A stretch of 11,724 nt of DNA, taken from positions 1 through 11,724 of the forward strand of contig JASMAJ010000012.1 of the NCBI GenBank assembly GCA_030754395.1. Reading direction: 5' to 3'. This stretch comes from Candidatus Thalassarchaeaceae archaeon (GTDB lineage: Archaea; Thermoplasmatota; Poseidoniia; Poseidoniales; Thalassarchaeaceae). How positions within the stretch are numbered: position 1 is the stretch's first letter; every line of letters starts with the position of its first letter. This document shows, in pieces, positions 6,957-11,724 of this stretch. Position numbers and translations under genes: made by a program. The notes below the pieces were generated by a model, which saw only the letters and a program-made list of their open reading frames with translations, had not been told where the DNA came from and did not search any database.

Positions 6957-7013
6957 GTAGAGAAGCGGAAATTCTTCTTTCATAGTCCGGAAATTGATTT
7001 CCGCCTAACGGTA
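6957..7013. promoter_or_regulatory. CGGAAAT repeats and hairpin between methyltransferase and THEP1-like gene
   Basis: This 57-base gap has CGGAAATT at 6966-6973 and again at 6988-6995, plus the inverted copy ATTTCCG at 6997-7003. The last two form a 7-bp stem with a 2-base loop (6988-7003). A shorter AGAAG...CTTCT pair (6961-6978) and a T-rich stretch (6972-6980) follow the methyltransferase stop. The hairpin ends 10 bases before the TTG of the next gene. It may end the upstream transcript, act as an operator, or contain the promoter of the NTPase gene. Confidence 0.35.
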
Positions 7014-7691
7014 TTGGGGAAACATTTCGACCAAATTGATTATTACATCAATACGGCGTACGCAAGGCGTACCATTGCGTGTAGCATTCAAGTCGGAGGT
7101 GAGAATATCGGAATCCATCCAAAAATTGGCATTACTGGATTGCCAAGATCTGGTAAATCTGCAGTTCTTGAGAAAGTTGTTGGGATGCTCATCGAAGAGA
7201 GAAAACAAGAAATGCGCGGTCGTACTTACGATGCAGAAGGATCGCCTCTAATTGGAGGGATGAAAACTCGTACCATCATTGAAGATGGTCGACGCGTTGG
7301 ATTTGAATGTGTAGATCTAATTACTGGAGATAGTGCAGTAATGGCTCATCGCGACATCGAAAGCAGAAATCGAATCTTAGGTTATGGAATTGATCCTACT
7401 GCCCTAGATAATGTGGGCGTCGAGGCAATTAGACGAACCACGGAAGAATGCGAAATTCTAGTAATTGATGAAATTGGTAAATTTTCTGTTGAAAGTGAGG
7501 CTTTCGTTGAGGCGGTTCGGGGTGCTTTGGATAAAGACATGCCAACAATCCTAACTCTGCACAAAAAGAGTCGACACCCACTCTTACAGGACATCAGACG
7601 TCGGGATGATGCAAGAATCCTTGAGGTCACTCCGGTTAACAGAGCTCTATTGCCTTACAAAATCCACAAACTAGTAAGAGAGACTTACTGA
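7014..7691 (+). CDS. THEP1-type nucleoside-triphosphatase (P-loop NTPase)
   Basis: A 225-residue P-loop protein of the THEP1 family (COG1618 type), which hydrolyses NTPs in vitro and whose cellular role is unclear. The Walker A is GLPRSGKS (42-49); the usual family form is GPPGVGKTT, so the glycine after the proline is replaced by R. The family hallmarks follow: RRVGFECVDLITGD (93-106), AHRDIESRNRILGYGI with the conserved G-Y-G, Walker B ILVIDEIGKFSVESEAF (148-164), TLHK, and VTPVNR (205-210) near the end. Residues 1-36 are an extension before the domain, longer than usual. TTG 7014 is the only plausible in-frame start; the next candidates would cut the P-loop. It is in the same direction as the methyltransferase, after a 57-base gap with a hairpin, so it may be a separate transcript. 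Confidence 0.82.
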   Translation: MGKHFDQIDYYINTAYARRTIACSIQVGGENIGIHPKIGITGLPRSGKSAVLEKVVGMLIEERKQEMRGRTYDAEGSPLIGGMKTRTIIEDGRRVGFECVDLITGDSAVMAHRDIESRNRILGYGIDPTALDNVGVEAIRRTTEECEILVIDEIGKFSVESEAFVEAVRGALDKDMPTILTLHKKSRHPLLQDIRRRDDARILEVTPVNRALLPYKIHKLVRETY

Positions 7692-7741
7692 TAGGCATCT
7701 TCGCCGAGGGTTTCATGCCTTGACGGCCCCTCTCCTCAGAC
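7692..7741 (+). promoter_or_regulatory. Gap with inverted repeat and CCCCTCTCCT motif before a membrane protein gene
   Basis: AGGCAT (7693-7698) and ATGCCT (7715-7720) form a 6-bp inverted repeat starting two bases after the NTPase stop; it may end that transcript. CCCCTCTCCT (7727-7736) lies 5 bases before the next ATG, and the identical decamer recurs at 8133-8142 before gcvH. No convincing TATA box is seen. Confidence 0.25.
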
Positions 7742-8116
7742 ATGGACACACCCGCCGCTCGTCTCGAGCGCGTTCTAATCGGTGTGTCAGTGCCTCTATT
7801 GTTCCTAACTGCACTAGCAATTGCAGAAGGCCAAATTAAGATTGTTGGATGTAGTGAAGGAGAATGTATGAATCAATCTCTAATTATTCCAATAGTTGCT
7901 ATTCTTTGCATTACAATCCTCATGGTAATGAGAATGACTCGGGACAGAAGTTTTGGAAACGCCCCCCTAGATCGTTGGTTTAGTCGTGAACCTGAACAAA
8001 TTATGAGAGAGAGATTGGAGAAGGAACGCTTTGAGTCGGCAGATGAAGGTCTTGGTGGACGATGGGCTGAATTAGAGAGGAAGGGACTTGAAGAGCGCTA
8101 CGGAGAAGAAGAGTGA
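7742..8116 (+). CDS. Small membrane protein with two transmembrane helices, function unknown
   Basis: A 124-residue protein I do not recognise. Two hydrophobic helices are clear: about 11-28 (VLIGVSVPLLFLTALAIA) and about 46-65 (SLIIPIVAILCITILMVMRM). The loop between them, 29-45, contains two cysteines spaced CSEGEC (C37, C42). Arginines before helix 1 and after helix 2 put both ends in the cytoplasm and the cysteine loop outside by the positive-inside rule. The tail, 66-124, is highly charged and probably helical (EPEQIMRERLEKERFE, then WAELERKGLEERYGEEE). The ATG has no ribosome-binding site before it, which fits a leaderless message. It lies 50 bases after the NTPase gene and 47 before gcvH. 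No function is implied by the context. Confidence 0.75.
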   Translation: MDTPAARLERVLIGVSVPLLFLTALAIAEGQIKIVGCSEGECMNQSLIIPIVAILCITILMVMRMTRDRSFGNAPLDRWFSREPEQIMRERLEKERFESADEGLGGRWAELERKGLEERYGEEE

Positions 8117-8163
8117 GGTAGCGAAACCTTCACCCCTCTCCTAATACTCGCCGCCCCGATAAC
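8117..8163 (+). promoter_or_regulatory. Candidate promoter region of gcvH-rnhA
   Basis: CGAAACCT (8122-8129) stands 35 bases before the gcvH ATG and is identical to the octamer upstream of the FAD-oxidoreductase gene in the same orientation (minus strand 1237-1230). CCCCTCTCCT (8133-8142) is shared with the region before the 7742 gene. CGAAA is a plausible BRE, which would place transcription start close to the ATG. There is no SD before the ATG. Confidence 0.3.
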
Positions 8164-8547
8164 ATGAGTGACGTACCGGCCGAACTACTGTACACAGCTG
8201 AGCACGAATGGATTAGAATTGAAGGAAATGAGGCCGTAGTTGGCGTTACTGACTTCGCTCAAGATGCACTTACTGATGTTGTGTGGGTCGAACTTCCTGA
8301 AGTAGGCTCTAGTGTCTCAGATATGGATTCTTGCGGTAGTGTTGAATCGGTCAAATCCGTTAGTGAAATCTTTGCTCCTATTGCTGGAGAAATTCTTGAA
8401 GCAAACGAAAGTCTAGAGGATGCCCCCGAACAAATTAATCAGGACCCGTATGGTTCTGGTTGGATCTGGCGTATGTCAATAGGCGATGCTTCTCAAGTAG
8501 ACGGTCTGATGGATGCCGCTGCCTATTCTGCTCAAATTGGTGAGTAA
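8164..8547 (+). CDS. gcvH: Glycine cleavage system H protein
   Basis: The lipoyl-carrier protein of the glycine cleavage complex; it shuttles the aminomethyl group between the P (decarboxylase), T and L proteins in the cytoplasm. It has 127 residues, the normal length. The N-terminal YTAEHEWIR block (10-18), VVGVTDFAQDALTDVVWVELPEVG (25-48) and the lipoylation hairpin VESVKSVSEIFAPIAGEI with lipoyl lysine K64 are all present, followed by the conserved NQDPYGSGWIWRM block (92-104). P, T and L proteins are not in the window. The stop TAA overlaps the ATG of the RNase H gene by one base (TAATG), so the two are likely translated from one message although their functions are unrelated. Confidence 0.96.
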   Translation: MSDVPAELLYTAEHEWIRIEGNEAVVGVTDFAQDALTDVVWVELPEVGSSVSDMDSCGSVESVKSVSEIFAPIAGEILEANESLEDAPEQINQDPYGSGWIWRMSIGDASQVDGLMDAAAYSAQIGE

Positions 8548-9083
8548 TGATGAACGATGCACTCCACATCTACGTGGATGGCTCATGTGAAGAGAATCGA
8601 AATGTTACCGATGCAACGCCAGCAGGATGGGGATTTGCTGTTGTAAGAGGTGATTCTGGGCTTGGTCGTGGGCGTGGAGAAATAATACACGAGTCAAGTG
8701 GTCCGGTAATCACAAACCCAGATGTTGCTGATTTCTTAGGGGCTGAAGTTGGCTCAAATAATACTGCTGAACTGAGTGCAATCGCTCATGCATTGCGCTG
8801 GGTATTAGAATCAGGCAGAGAAGGCGGAATTGTAATTCGTGCTGATTCTCAATATGCATTGAATATTGCTTCAAGTTCTTGGCGGGCAAAGAAGAATAAG
8901 GCATTAGCACTGCGAATTCAGAACTTATGGAATGAAGTTTCTGGGCTCTGTCAATTAAGTGGAGAACACGTTCGAGCACATCGAGGACATCGCTGGAATG
9001 AGAGAGCAGATCACCTGGCTTTCCGAGCGATGTCTGGTGAAAATCCACTTCCACTTCAATTTTGGAAACCAGGTAATCGCTAA
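8547..9083 (+). CDS. rnhA: Ribonuclease HI family protein
   Basis: A 178-residue type 1 RNase H, which cuts the RNA strand of RNA-DNA hybrids. All four acidic catalytic residues are visible: D11 in IYVDGSC, E75 in NNTAELSAI, D100 in RADSQYA and D155 in NERADHLA, and the catalytic histidine region is HRGH (145-148). NNTAEL and the basic patch WRAKKNKAL (112-120), which corresponds to the handle, place it with canonical cellular RNase HI rather than the archaeal Sto-type that lacks the handle. An insertion of about 25 residues (about 40-68, containing GRGEIIHESSGPVI) separates the first strand pair from the E75 helix. ATGATG gives two adjacent starts at 8547 and 8550. The gene overlaps gcvH by one base and the convergent membrane gene by four. 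Confidence 0.93.
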   Translation: MMNDALHIYVDGSCEENRNVTDATPAGWGFAVVRGDSGLGRGRGEIIHESSGPVITNPDVADFLGAEVGSNNTAELSAIAHALRWVLESGREGGIVIRADSQYALNIASSSWRAKKNKALALRIQNLWNEVSGLCQLSGEHVRAHRGHRWNERADHLAFRAMSGENPLPLQFWKPGNR

Positions 9084-9487
9084 TCAGCTAGAGGTCCTGT
9101 GCTAAGCATCACATAGATTCCTGATAAAGAAATCAATAATCCAACCAACATCAACACCAAGCCGGTAGGATCAGGAAGGAATTCTTGTAATGGATTACCC
9201 GACACCCATGCTAGAGCTAATGTAGACAATCCCACAGCGAATACTTTTGGAGAAGATTCTTTTGGATTTTGCCATTGATCTAACCACGGAATCAAACCTT
9301 TACGCTTGAATGTTAATCTATACCAAGTCACGTACCACATGCACAATCCGGCCATCCCGATGATGCCTATTGTAAAGGACGGAGAATCCCAAGGACCTGC
9401 AGGTGCGTATCCAATTACTAAGGCATCAAGGATGAGCAGTGAGCCTAATATTGCATGGATGGATGCATCCGGCGCCTTGTCTGCCAT
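9080..9487 (-). CDS. Membrane protein with four transmembrane helices, function unknown
   Basis: A 135-residue hydrophobic protein that I cannot assign to a family. Likely transmembrane segments are about 12-29 (AILGSLLILDALVIGYAP), 38-58 (FTIGIIGMAGLCMWYVTWYRL), 82-97 (VFAVGLSTLALAWVSG) and 108-128 (GLVLMLVGLLISLSGIYVML). The loop between helices 2 and 3 is basic (FKRKG), so it is probably cytoplasmic, with both termini outside the basic side only weakly defined. Its stop overlaps the RNase H stop by four bases in convergent orientation. The ATG is preceded by a perfect ten-base palindrome, ACTCGCGAGT, and the gene is divergent from the PLP enzyme gene across 83 bases. Confidence 0.78.
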   Translation of the reverse strand: MADKAPDASIHAILGSLLILDALVIGYAPAGPWDSPSFTIGIIGMAGLCMWYVTWYRLTFKRKGLIPWLDQWQNPKESSPKVFAVGLSTLALAWVSGNPLQEFLPDPTGLVLMLVGLLISLSGIYVMLSTGPLAD

Positions 9488-9570
9488 GTACTCGCGAGTG
9501 CTCTATCCCGCTTGAAAGCGCCGCAGAAGTGATGCGCAATAACCCACTCGGATGACGCGGGGGTACATCG
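9488..9570. promoter_or_regulatory. Divergent promoter region with two dyads
   Basis: This gap separates the membrane protein gene (-) from the PLP enzyme gene (+). It has a perfect palindrome ACTCGCGAGT (9490-9499), two bases upstream of the minus-strand ATG, and a second dyad CGCTT-GA-AAGCG (9509-9520). Both could be operator half-sites; the second is placed where a promoter element for the minus gene would be expected. No clean TATA box is seen for either gene. Confidence 0.3.
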
Positions 9571-10509
9571 GTGTCGGTTGATTTTGATGATGTGCGAGCG
9601 GCGGCGGCGAGAATTGAAGGAATTGTTGCACATACTCCAATCCTTACTTCTCTGGCCTTAGATTCACTTGCTGGCCGGCGTCTTTTCTTCAAGTGTGAAA
9701 ATTTGCAGCATGTTGGAGCGTTCAAATTCAGAGGTGCTAGTAATGCACTAGCAATTCTGGGAGATCAGGCAAAGAATGGTGTCTGTACCCATAGTAGTGG
9801 AAACCATGCTCAAGCAGTAGCCTTGGCGGCCAAACAAAGAGGAGTCCCCGCTTACATCGTAATGCCATCGACGGCACCACGAGTCAAGGTCGATGGAGTT
9901 CGCAGCCATGGAGCAGAGATTACTTTCTGCGAGCCAACTCTAGAAGCCCGAGAAAACACAGCTACAGCTGTAATGGAACGTACTGGGGCAACCTTTGTTC
10001 ATCCTTTTGATGATGAAAGAGTCATTGCTGGTCAAGGCACTGCAGCTCTTGAAATGATTAACGAAGCAGGACCTCTAGATGCGATTATCGCTCCGATAGG
10101 GGGAGGTGGCCTTCTATCTGGGACCAGCATAACCACTCAAGCGCTATTACCCAATGCCCGAATCTTTGGAGCAGAGCCAAGCGGGGCTGACGATGCTGCG
10201 CAATCACTTGCGGCTGGAGAATTGATACCACAAACAAGTCCGGATACGATTTGTGACGGATTGCTGACATCACTTTGCGAAATGACCTATGAAATTCTCT
10301 CTACTCACTTGGAAGCCATCATCACAGTCACAGATCAGGAGGTAATCGAAGCCATGAGACTCATCAGAGATCACTTAGACATGATTGTCGAGCCTTCATC
10401 AGCGACCGTTCTCGCAGCAATTCTACGACCGGAATTCGCAGCACTGGAAGGGATCGATAGTGTTGGTTTGATTCTCTCAGGCGGCAATGTCGATTCGTTG
10501 CCATTCTAG
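9571..10509 (+). CDS. PLP-dependent serine racemase / threonine dehydratase family enzyme
   Basis: A 312-residue fold-type II PLP enzyme with no ACT regulatory domain, so unlike biosynthetic IlvA. Family blocks: HTPILTS (21-27), FFKCENLQHVGAFKFRGA with PLP lysine K52, THSSGNHAQA (73-82) with the serines that act as the opposite-face base in serine racemase, the phosphate loop GGGG (177-180), divalent-cation residues E202, A206 and D208 in AEPSGADDAAQS, and SGGNVD (303-308). The SSGNH block, CEPTLEARENTA, VIAGQGTAALE and the metal site match eukaryotic-type serine racemase closely. Racemization, serine or threonine deamination, or threo-hydroxyaspartate dehydration are all possible. The start is GTG 9571; no SD is apparent. 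It is divergent from the membrane protein gene. Confidence 0.9.
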   Translation: MSVDFDDVRAAAARIEGIVAHTPILTSLALDSLAGRRLFFKCENLQHVGAFKFRGASNALAILGDQAKNGVCTHSSGNHAQAVALAAKQRGVPAYIVMPSTAPRVKVDGVRSHGAEITFCEPTLEARENTATAVMERTGATFVHPFDDERVIAGQGTAALEMINEAGPLDAIIAPIGGGGLLSGTSITTQALLPNARIFGAEPSGADDAAQSLAAGELIPQTSPDTICDGLLTSLCEMTYEILSTHLEAIITVTDQEVIEAMRLIRDHLDMIVEPSSATVLAAILRPEFAALEGIDSVGLILSGGNVDSLPF

Positions 10510-10558
10510 CCTTAGTACCTATCCGTAAGTTGATGACCTGTTGCCCTTCTCGATTGAC

Positions 10559-10564
10559 GAGGTG
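10559..10564 (+). promoter_or_regulatory. Ribosome-binding site choosing GTG 10571
   Basis: GAGGTG lies six bases before the GTG at 10571, a good SD position. The alternative start, TTG 10541, has no purine-rich sequence before it. This favours the shorter product, ten residues less, beginning MSEEEVGRVQ. Confidence 0.35.
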
Positions 10565-10570
10565 AATGAA

Positions 10571-10912
10571 GTGTCAGAAGAAGAAGTGGGTCGCGTGCAG
10601 TCTTTCTTCAGGAAACCAAGCGTAGCGGCTATGGTTCTAACTGGGGATCTATCTATAGGCGATAACATCAGAATTCGAGGCGCTACCACAGACATAGAGA
10701 TGACTGTCGAATCGATGCAGATTAATCTGGAGTCGGTGGAGAGCGCAGGAGCAGGAGACGATGTTGGAATCAAGGTCCCTGAGAGGGTCCGACCAAATGA
10801 CCGTGTTATTCGTGTGAGCTCGGGCTCAGGCGGAATCAATGCGGACATAATCAAATATGCCGTGATAGCTGCTATTGTAGCCGGTGCCGCGTACATGCTT
10901 GGGTGGATATAA
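10571..10912 (+). CDS. EF-Tu domain 2-like protein with C-terminal membrane anchor
   Basis: A protein of 113 residues from GTG 10571 (123 from TTG 10541). Residues 6-82 match the short 'translation elongation factor-like' proteins of archaea and bacteria, a single beta-barrel like domain 2 of EF-Tu: GRVQSFFRKPSVAAMVLTG, LSIGDNIRIRGATTDIEMTV, ESMQINLESVESAGAGDDVGIKV, PERVRPNDRVIRV. There is no GTPase domain. These proteins usually stop there, at about 80 residues; here a glycine-serine linker (SSGSGG) leads to a hydrophobic helix, about 94-112 (IIKYAVIAAIVAGAAYMLG), ending two residues later. That is the layout of a tail-anchored membrane protein with the barrel in the cytoplasm. The role is unknown. 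It follows the PLP enzyme by about 60 bases and faces the tRNA gene tail to tail. Confidence 0.82.
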   Translation: MSEEEVGRVQSFFRKPSVAAMVLTGDLSIGDNIRIRGATTDIEMTVESMQINLESVESAGAGDDVGIKVPERVRPNDRVIRVSSGSGGINADIIKYAVIAAIVAGAAYMLGWI

Positions 10913-10933
10913 ACGAACTAACTAGGCTCCGCT

Positions 10934-10944
10934 AAAGAAGAAAA
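10934..10944 (-). terminator. T-rich terminator of tRNA-Cys
   Basis: Directly after the tRNA's CCA the minus strand reads TTTTCTTCTTT. Runs of T without a hairpin end transcription in archaea, so this is the likely end of the tRNA transcript. It lies in the 32-base gap to the convergent EF-Tu-like gene. Confidence 0.45.
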
Positions 10945-11018
10945 TGGAGCACAAGCCGGGATTTGCACCCGGGTCCACGGATCTGCAGTCCGTTGCATAG
11001 CTACTCTGCCACTCGTGC
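10945..11018 (-). tRNA. tRNA-Cys (anticodon GCA), CCA encoded
   Basis: Read on the minus strand, 74 bases fold as a cloverleaf: a 7-bp acceptor stem GCACGAG/CTTGTGC with one G-T pair, T8 G9, a D arm GCA...TGC with an 8-base loop AGTAGCTA, an anticodon stem ACGGA/TCCGT around CTGCAGA (anticodon GCA), a 4-base variable loop GGAC, a T stem CCGGG/CCCGG, discriminator T73 and a genomic CCA. U73 with GCA is the Cys identity pair, and the D-arm and anticodon-arm sequence is close to that of methanogen tRNA-Cys. There is no intron. Two oddities: the T loop reads TGCAAAT, with G in place of the nearly invariant U55, and the D loop has only one G beyond G15, so one of G18/G19 is missing. Confidence 0.93.
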
Positions 11019-11310
11019 GGTAAATGCCAACCCCCGACCTTCCCTTGAAGAATGTTCGGAATGTGGATGGCCTTTTGCTCAATAGTCAATTTAGTCAAAC
11101 CCCCGTGATTATGCATTATTTCTTAAATGCTGGAATCTATTTCAAAAGGGAGTTTGTAGTGGATAAACTGAGGAGGCTTATTTCTGAGTTCAGAGGATGA
11201 GGGGAAGTGGTGGGCGTGGAAGAAGATGAAAATATTAGATTCTATTTCGGTATCTAAAATCTGAAGTTATTTTGCATATCTTGAAGGTCGGTCTGCACCC
11301 GCTTAGTTAC
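11019..11310. other. Non-coding stretch between tRNA-Cys and aminotransferase
   Basis: About 290 bases without a recognisable gene. It should hold the promoter of the tRNA (minus) and of the aminotransferase (plus). The nonamer GAAGGTCGG occurs in both directions, at 11042-11034 (-) and 11283-11291 (+), 16 and 19 bases before the two genes. Three very short open frames on the plus strand are chained by ATGA overlaps: 29 codons at 11111-11200, 10 codons at 11197-11229 and 12 codons at 11226-11264. They have no protein-like composition that I can vouch for. Positions 11193-11232 are purine-rich. Confidence 0.4.
11265..11280 (+). promoter_or_regulatory. AT-rich promoter candidate for the aminotransferase gene
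   Basis: AGTTATTTTGCATATC is the most TATA-like block near the aminotransferase ATG at 11311, 31-46 bases upstream. That spacing would start transcription within about 10 bases of the ATG. The ATG has no SD, which fits a short-leader message. Confidence 0.3.
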
Positions 11311-11724
11311 ATGCCGCGCATCGCTTCGCGCTACGATGGCCTGGGTGTTGGCTTCGCACCCTACTTACAACCACCAGGACCTGAGGTTGTTCGGTTGACT
11401 GTAGGTGAGCCGGGATTCGATACACCTCCTGAAATTATTGAGGCGGCGATAGCTGGTTTGGAAGCTGGCAATACAAAGTATACTCGTGGTCCGGGGTCGC
11501 TGGAATTATGCCAAGCTGTGGCTGATTACTTGGCTAAACATCATGGAATCAAAACTAGGGCAGAAGATGTAGTAATTACTCCGGGCGCAAAACAGGCTTT
11601 GCTCTACTCATTCATGATTACCACGATGCCTGGGGATGAAGCGATTCTGTTAGCGCCCTCTTGGGCTAGTTACGAGCCTATGTTGGAACTAATCGGAGCG
11701 GTTCCCGTTCATGTTCCTGTTCGT
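11311..11724 (+). CDS. Class I/II PLP-dependent aminotransferase, 5' part
   Basis: The first 138 codons; the frame runs open off the right edge. The start of a fold-type I aminotransferase (AspC/AlaA/aromatic group) is clear: VRLTVGEPGFDTPPEIIEAA (27-46), the KYTRGPGSLELCQAVADYL block (56-74) equivalent to 'YT...G...LR.aia.y', VVITPGAKQAL (87-97) that binds the PLP phosphate, PGDEAILLAPSWASYEPM (107-124) with the conserved P116, W118 and Y121, and GAVPVHVPV. The PLP lysine and the C-terminal arginine that sets dicarboxylate specificity lie beyond the window, so the amino donor cannot be decided; aspartate is the usual annotation for archaeal members. ATG 11311 puts about 26 residues before the first conserved strand, as expected. 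Confidence 0.9.
   Translation, partial: MPRIASRYDGLGVGFAPYLQPPGPEVVRLTVGEPGFDTPPEIIEAAIAGLEAGNTKYTRGPGSLELCQAVADYLAKHHGIKTRAEDVVITPGAKQALLYSFMITTMPGDEAILLAPSWASYEPMLELIGAVPVHVPVR

Noticed and set aside
8710..9054. Long minus-strand open frame inside the RNase H gene
   Set aside because: It is a shadow of a gene whose catalytic motifs are all intact on the plus strand, and its translation has no recognisable domain.
9571..10509. Biosynthetic threonine deaminase ilvA
   Set aside because: There is no C-terminal ACT regulatory domain and the active-site blocks fit serine racemase better; the symbol was left blank.
10541..10570. TTG 10541 as the start of the EF-Tu domain-2-like protein
   Set aside because: It has no ribosome-binding site, whereas GTG 10571 is preceded by GAGGTG at a good distance and lies right before the conserved domain.
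10926..10950. GCTCC...GGAGC inverted repeat spanning the tRNA 3' end as a terminator hairpin
   Set aside because: One arm is the tRNA's own acceptor strand and discriminator region, so it would compete with the mature fold; the T-rich tract is a sufficient explanation.
11158..11264. Possible C/D-box guide RNA (CTGA at 11184 and 11261; AGGATGA and AAGATGA nearby)
   Set aside because: The C/C' boxes each have a mismatch and the box spacings do not give the usual guide lengths of about 12 bases; CTGA is too common in this DNA to count.

Overview
The window looks like a piece of an archaeal chromosome, most likely a planktonic marine euryarchaeon of the Thermoplasmatota (Marine Group II / Poseidoniales type). 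The assignment is inference, made from gene content: a KEOPS Pcc1 subunit, the archaeal-type 4-phosphopantoate--beta-alanine ligase, a THEP1-type NTPase, an archaeal-style tRNA-Cys with an encoded CCA, and a short EF-Tu domain-2-like protein. It is a compact housekeeping region with small gaps and three tail-to-tail gene pairs that abut or overlap. No insertion sequence, phage gene or CRISPR array is seen.

Layout from left to right. The 3' end of a pcc1-like gene (+) overlaps the end of an FAD-dependent amine-oxidase/desaturase-like gene (-). That gene is divergent from a nadC + phosphopantothenate-pathway pair (+), which serves NAD and coenzyme A synthesis. The pair meets a leuB-like beta-decarboxylating dehydrogenase (-) with no spacer, at a clear hairpin. 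Divergent from leuB is a stretch of three + genes: an unrecognised coiled-coil protein with a winged-helix-like tail, an Eco57I/TaqI-class adenine DNA methyltransferase with its own target-recognition region but no nuclease, and a THEP1-like NTPase. Next come a two-helix membrane protein, gcvH (lipoyl carrier of glycine cleavage) and, overlapping it by one base, an RNase HI gene.

The right part holds a four-helix membrane protein (-), divergent from a PLP enzyme that matches serine racemase better than classical threonine dehydratase. After it come an EF-Tu domain-2-like beta-barrel protein carrying a C-terminal membrane anchor (+), a tRNA-Cys(GCA) gene (-), a non-coding stretch of about 290 bases, and the first 138 codons of a class I/II aminotransferase cut by the window edge.

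Metabolically the genes point to cofactor synthesis (NAD, CoA), amino-acid metabolism (leucine-type dehydrogenase, serine/threonine, glycine, transamination) and DNA maintenance (RNase HI, methyltransferase). I do not see a clear new multi-gene system. The best candidates for follow-up are the coiled-coil/PIP-like/winged-helix protein next to the solitary methyltransferase, the membrane-anchored EF-Tu domain-2 protein, and the tRNA-Cys with an altered D-loop/T-loop contact.
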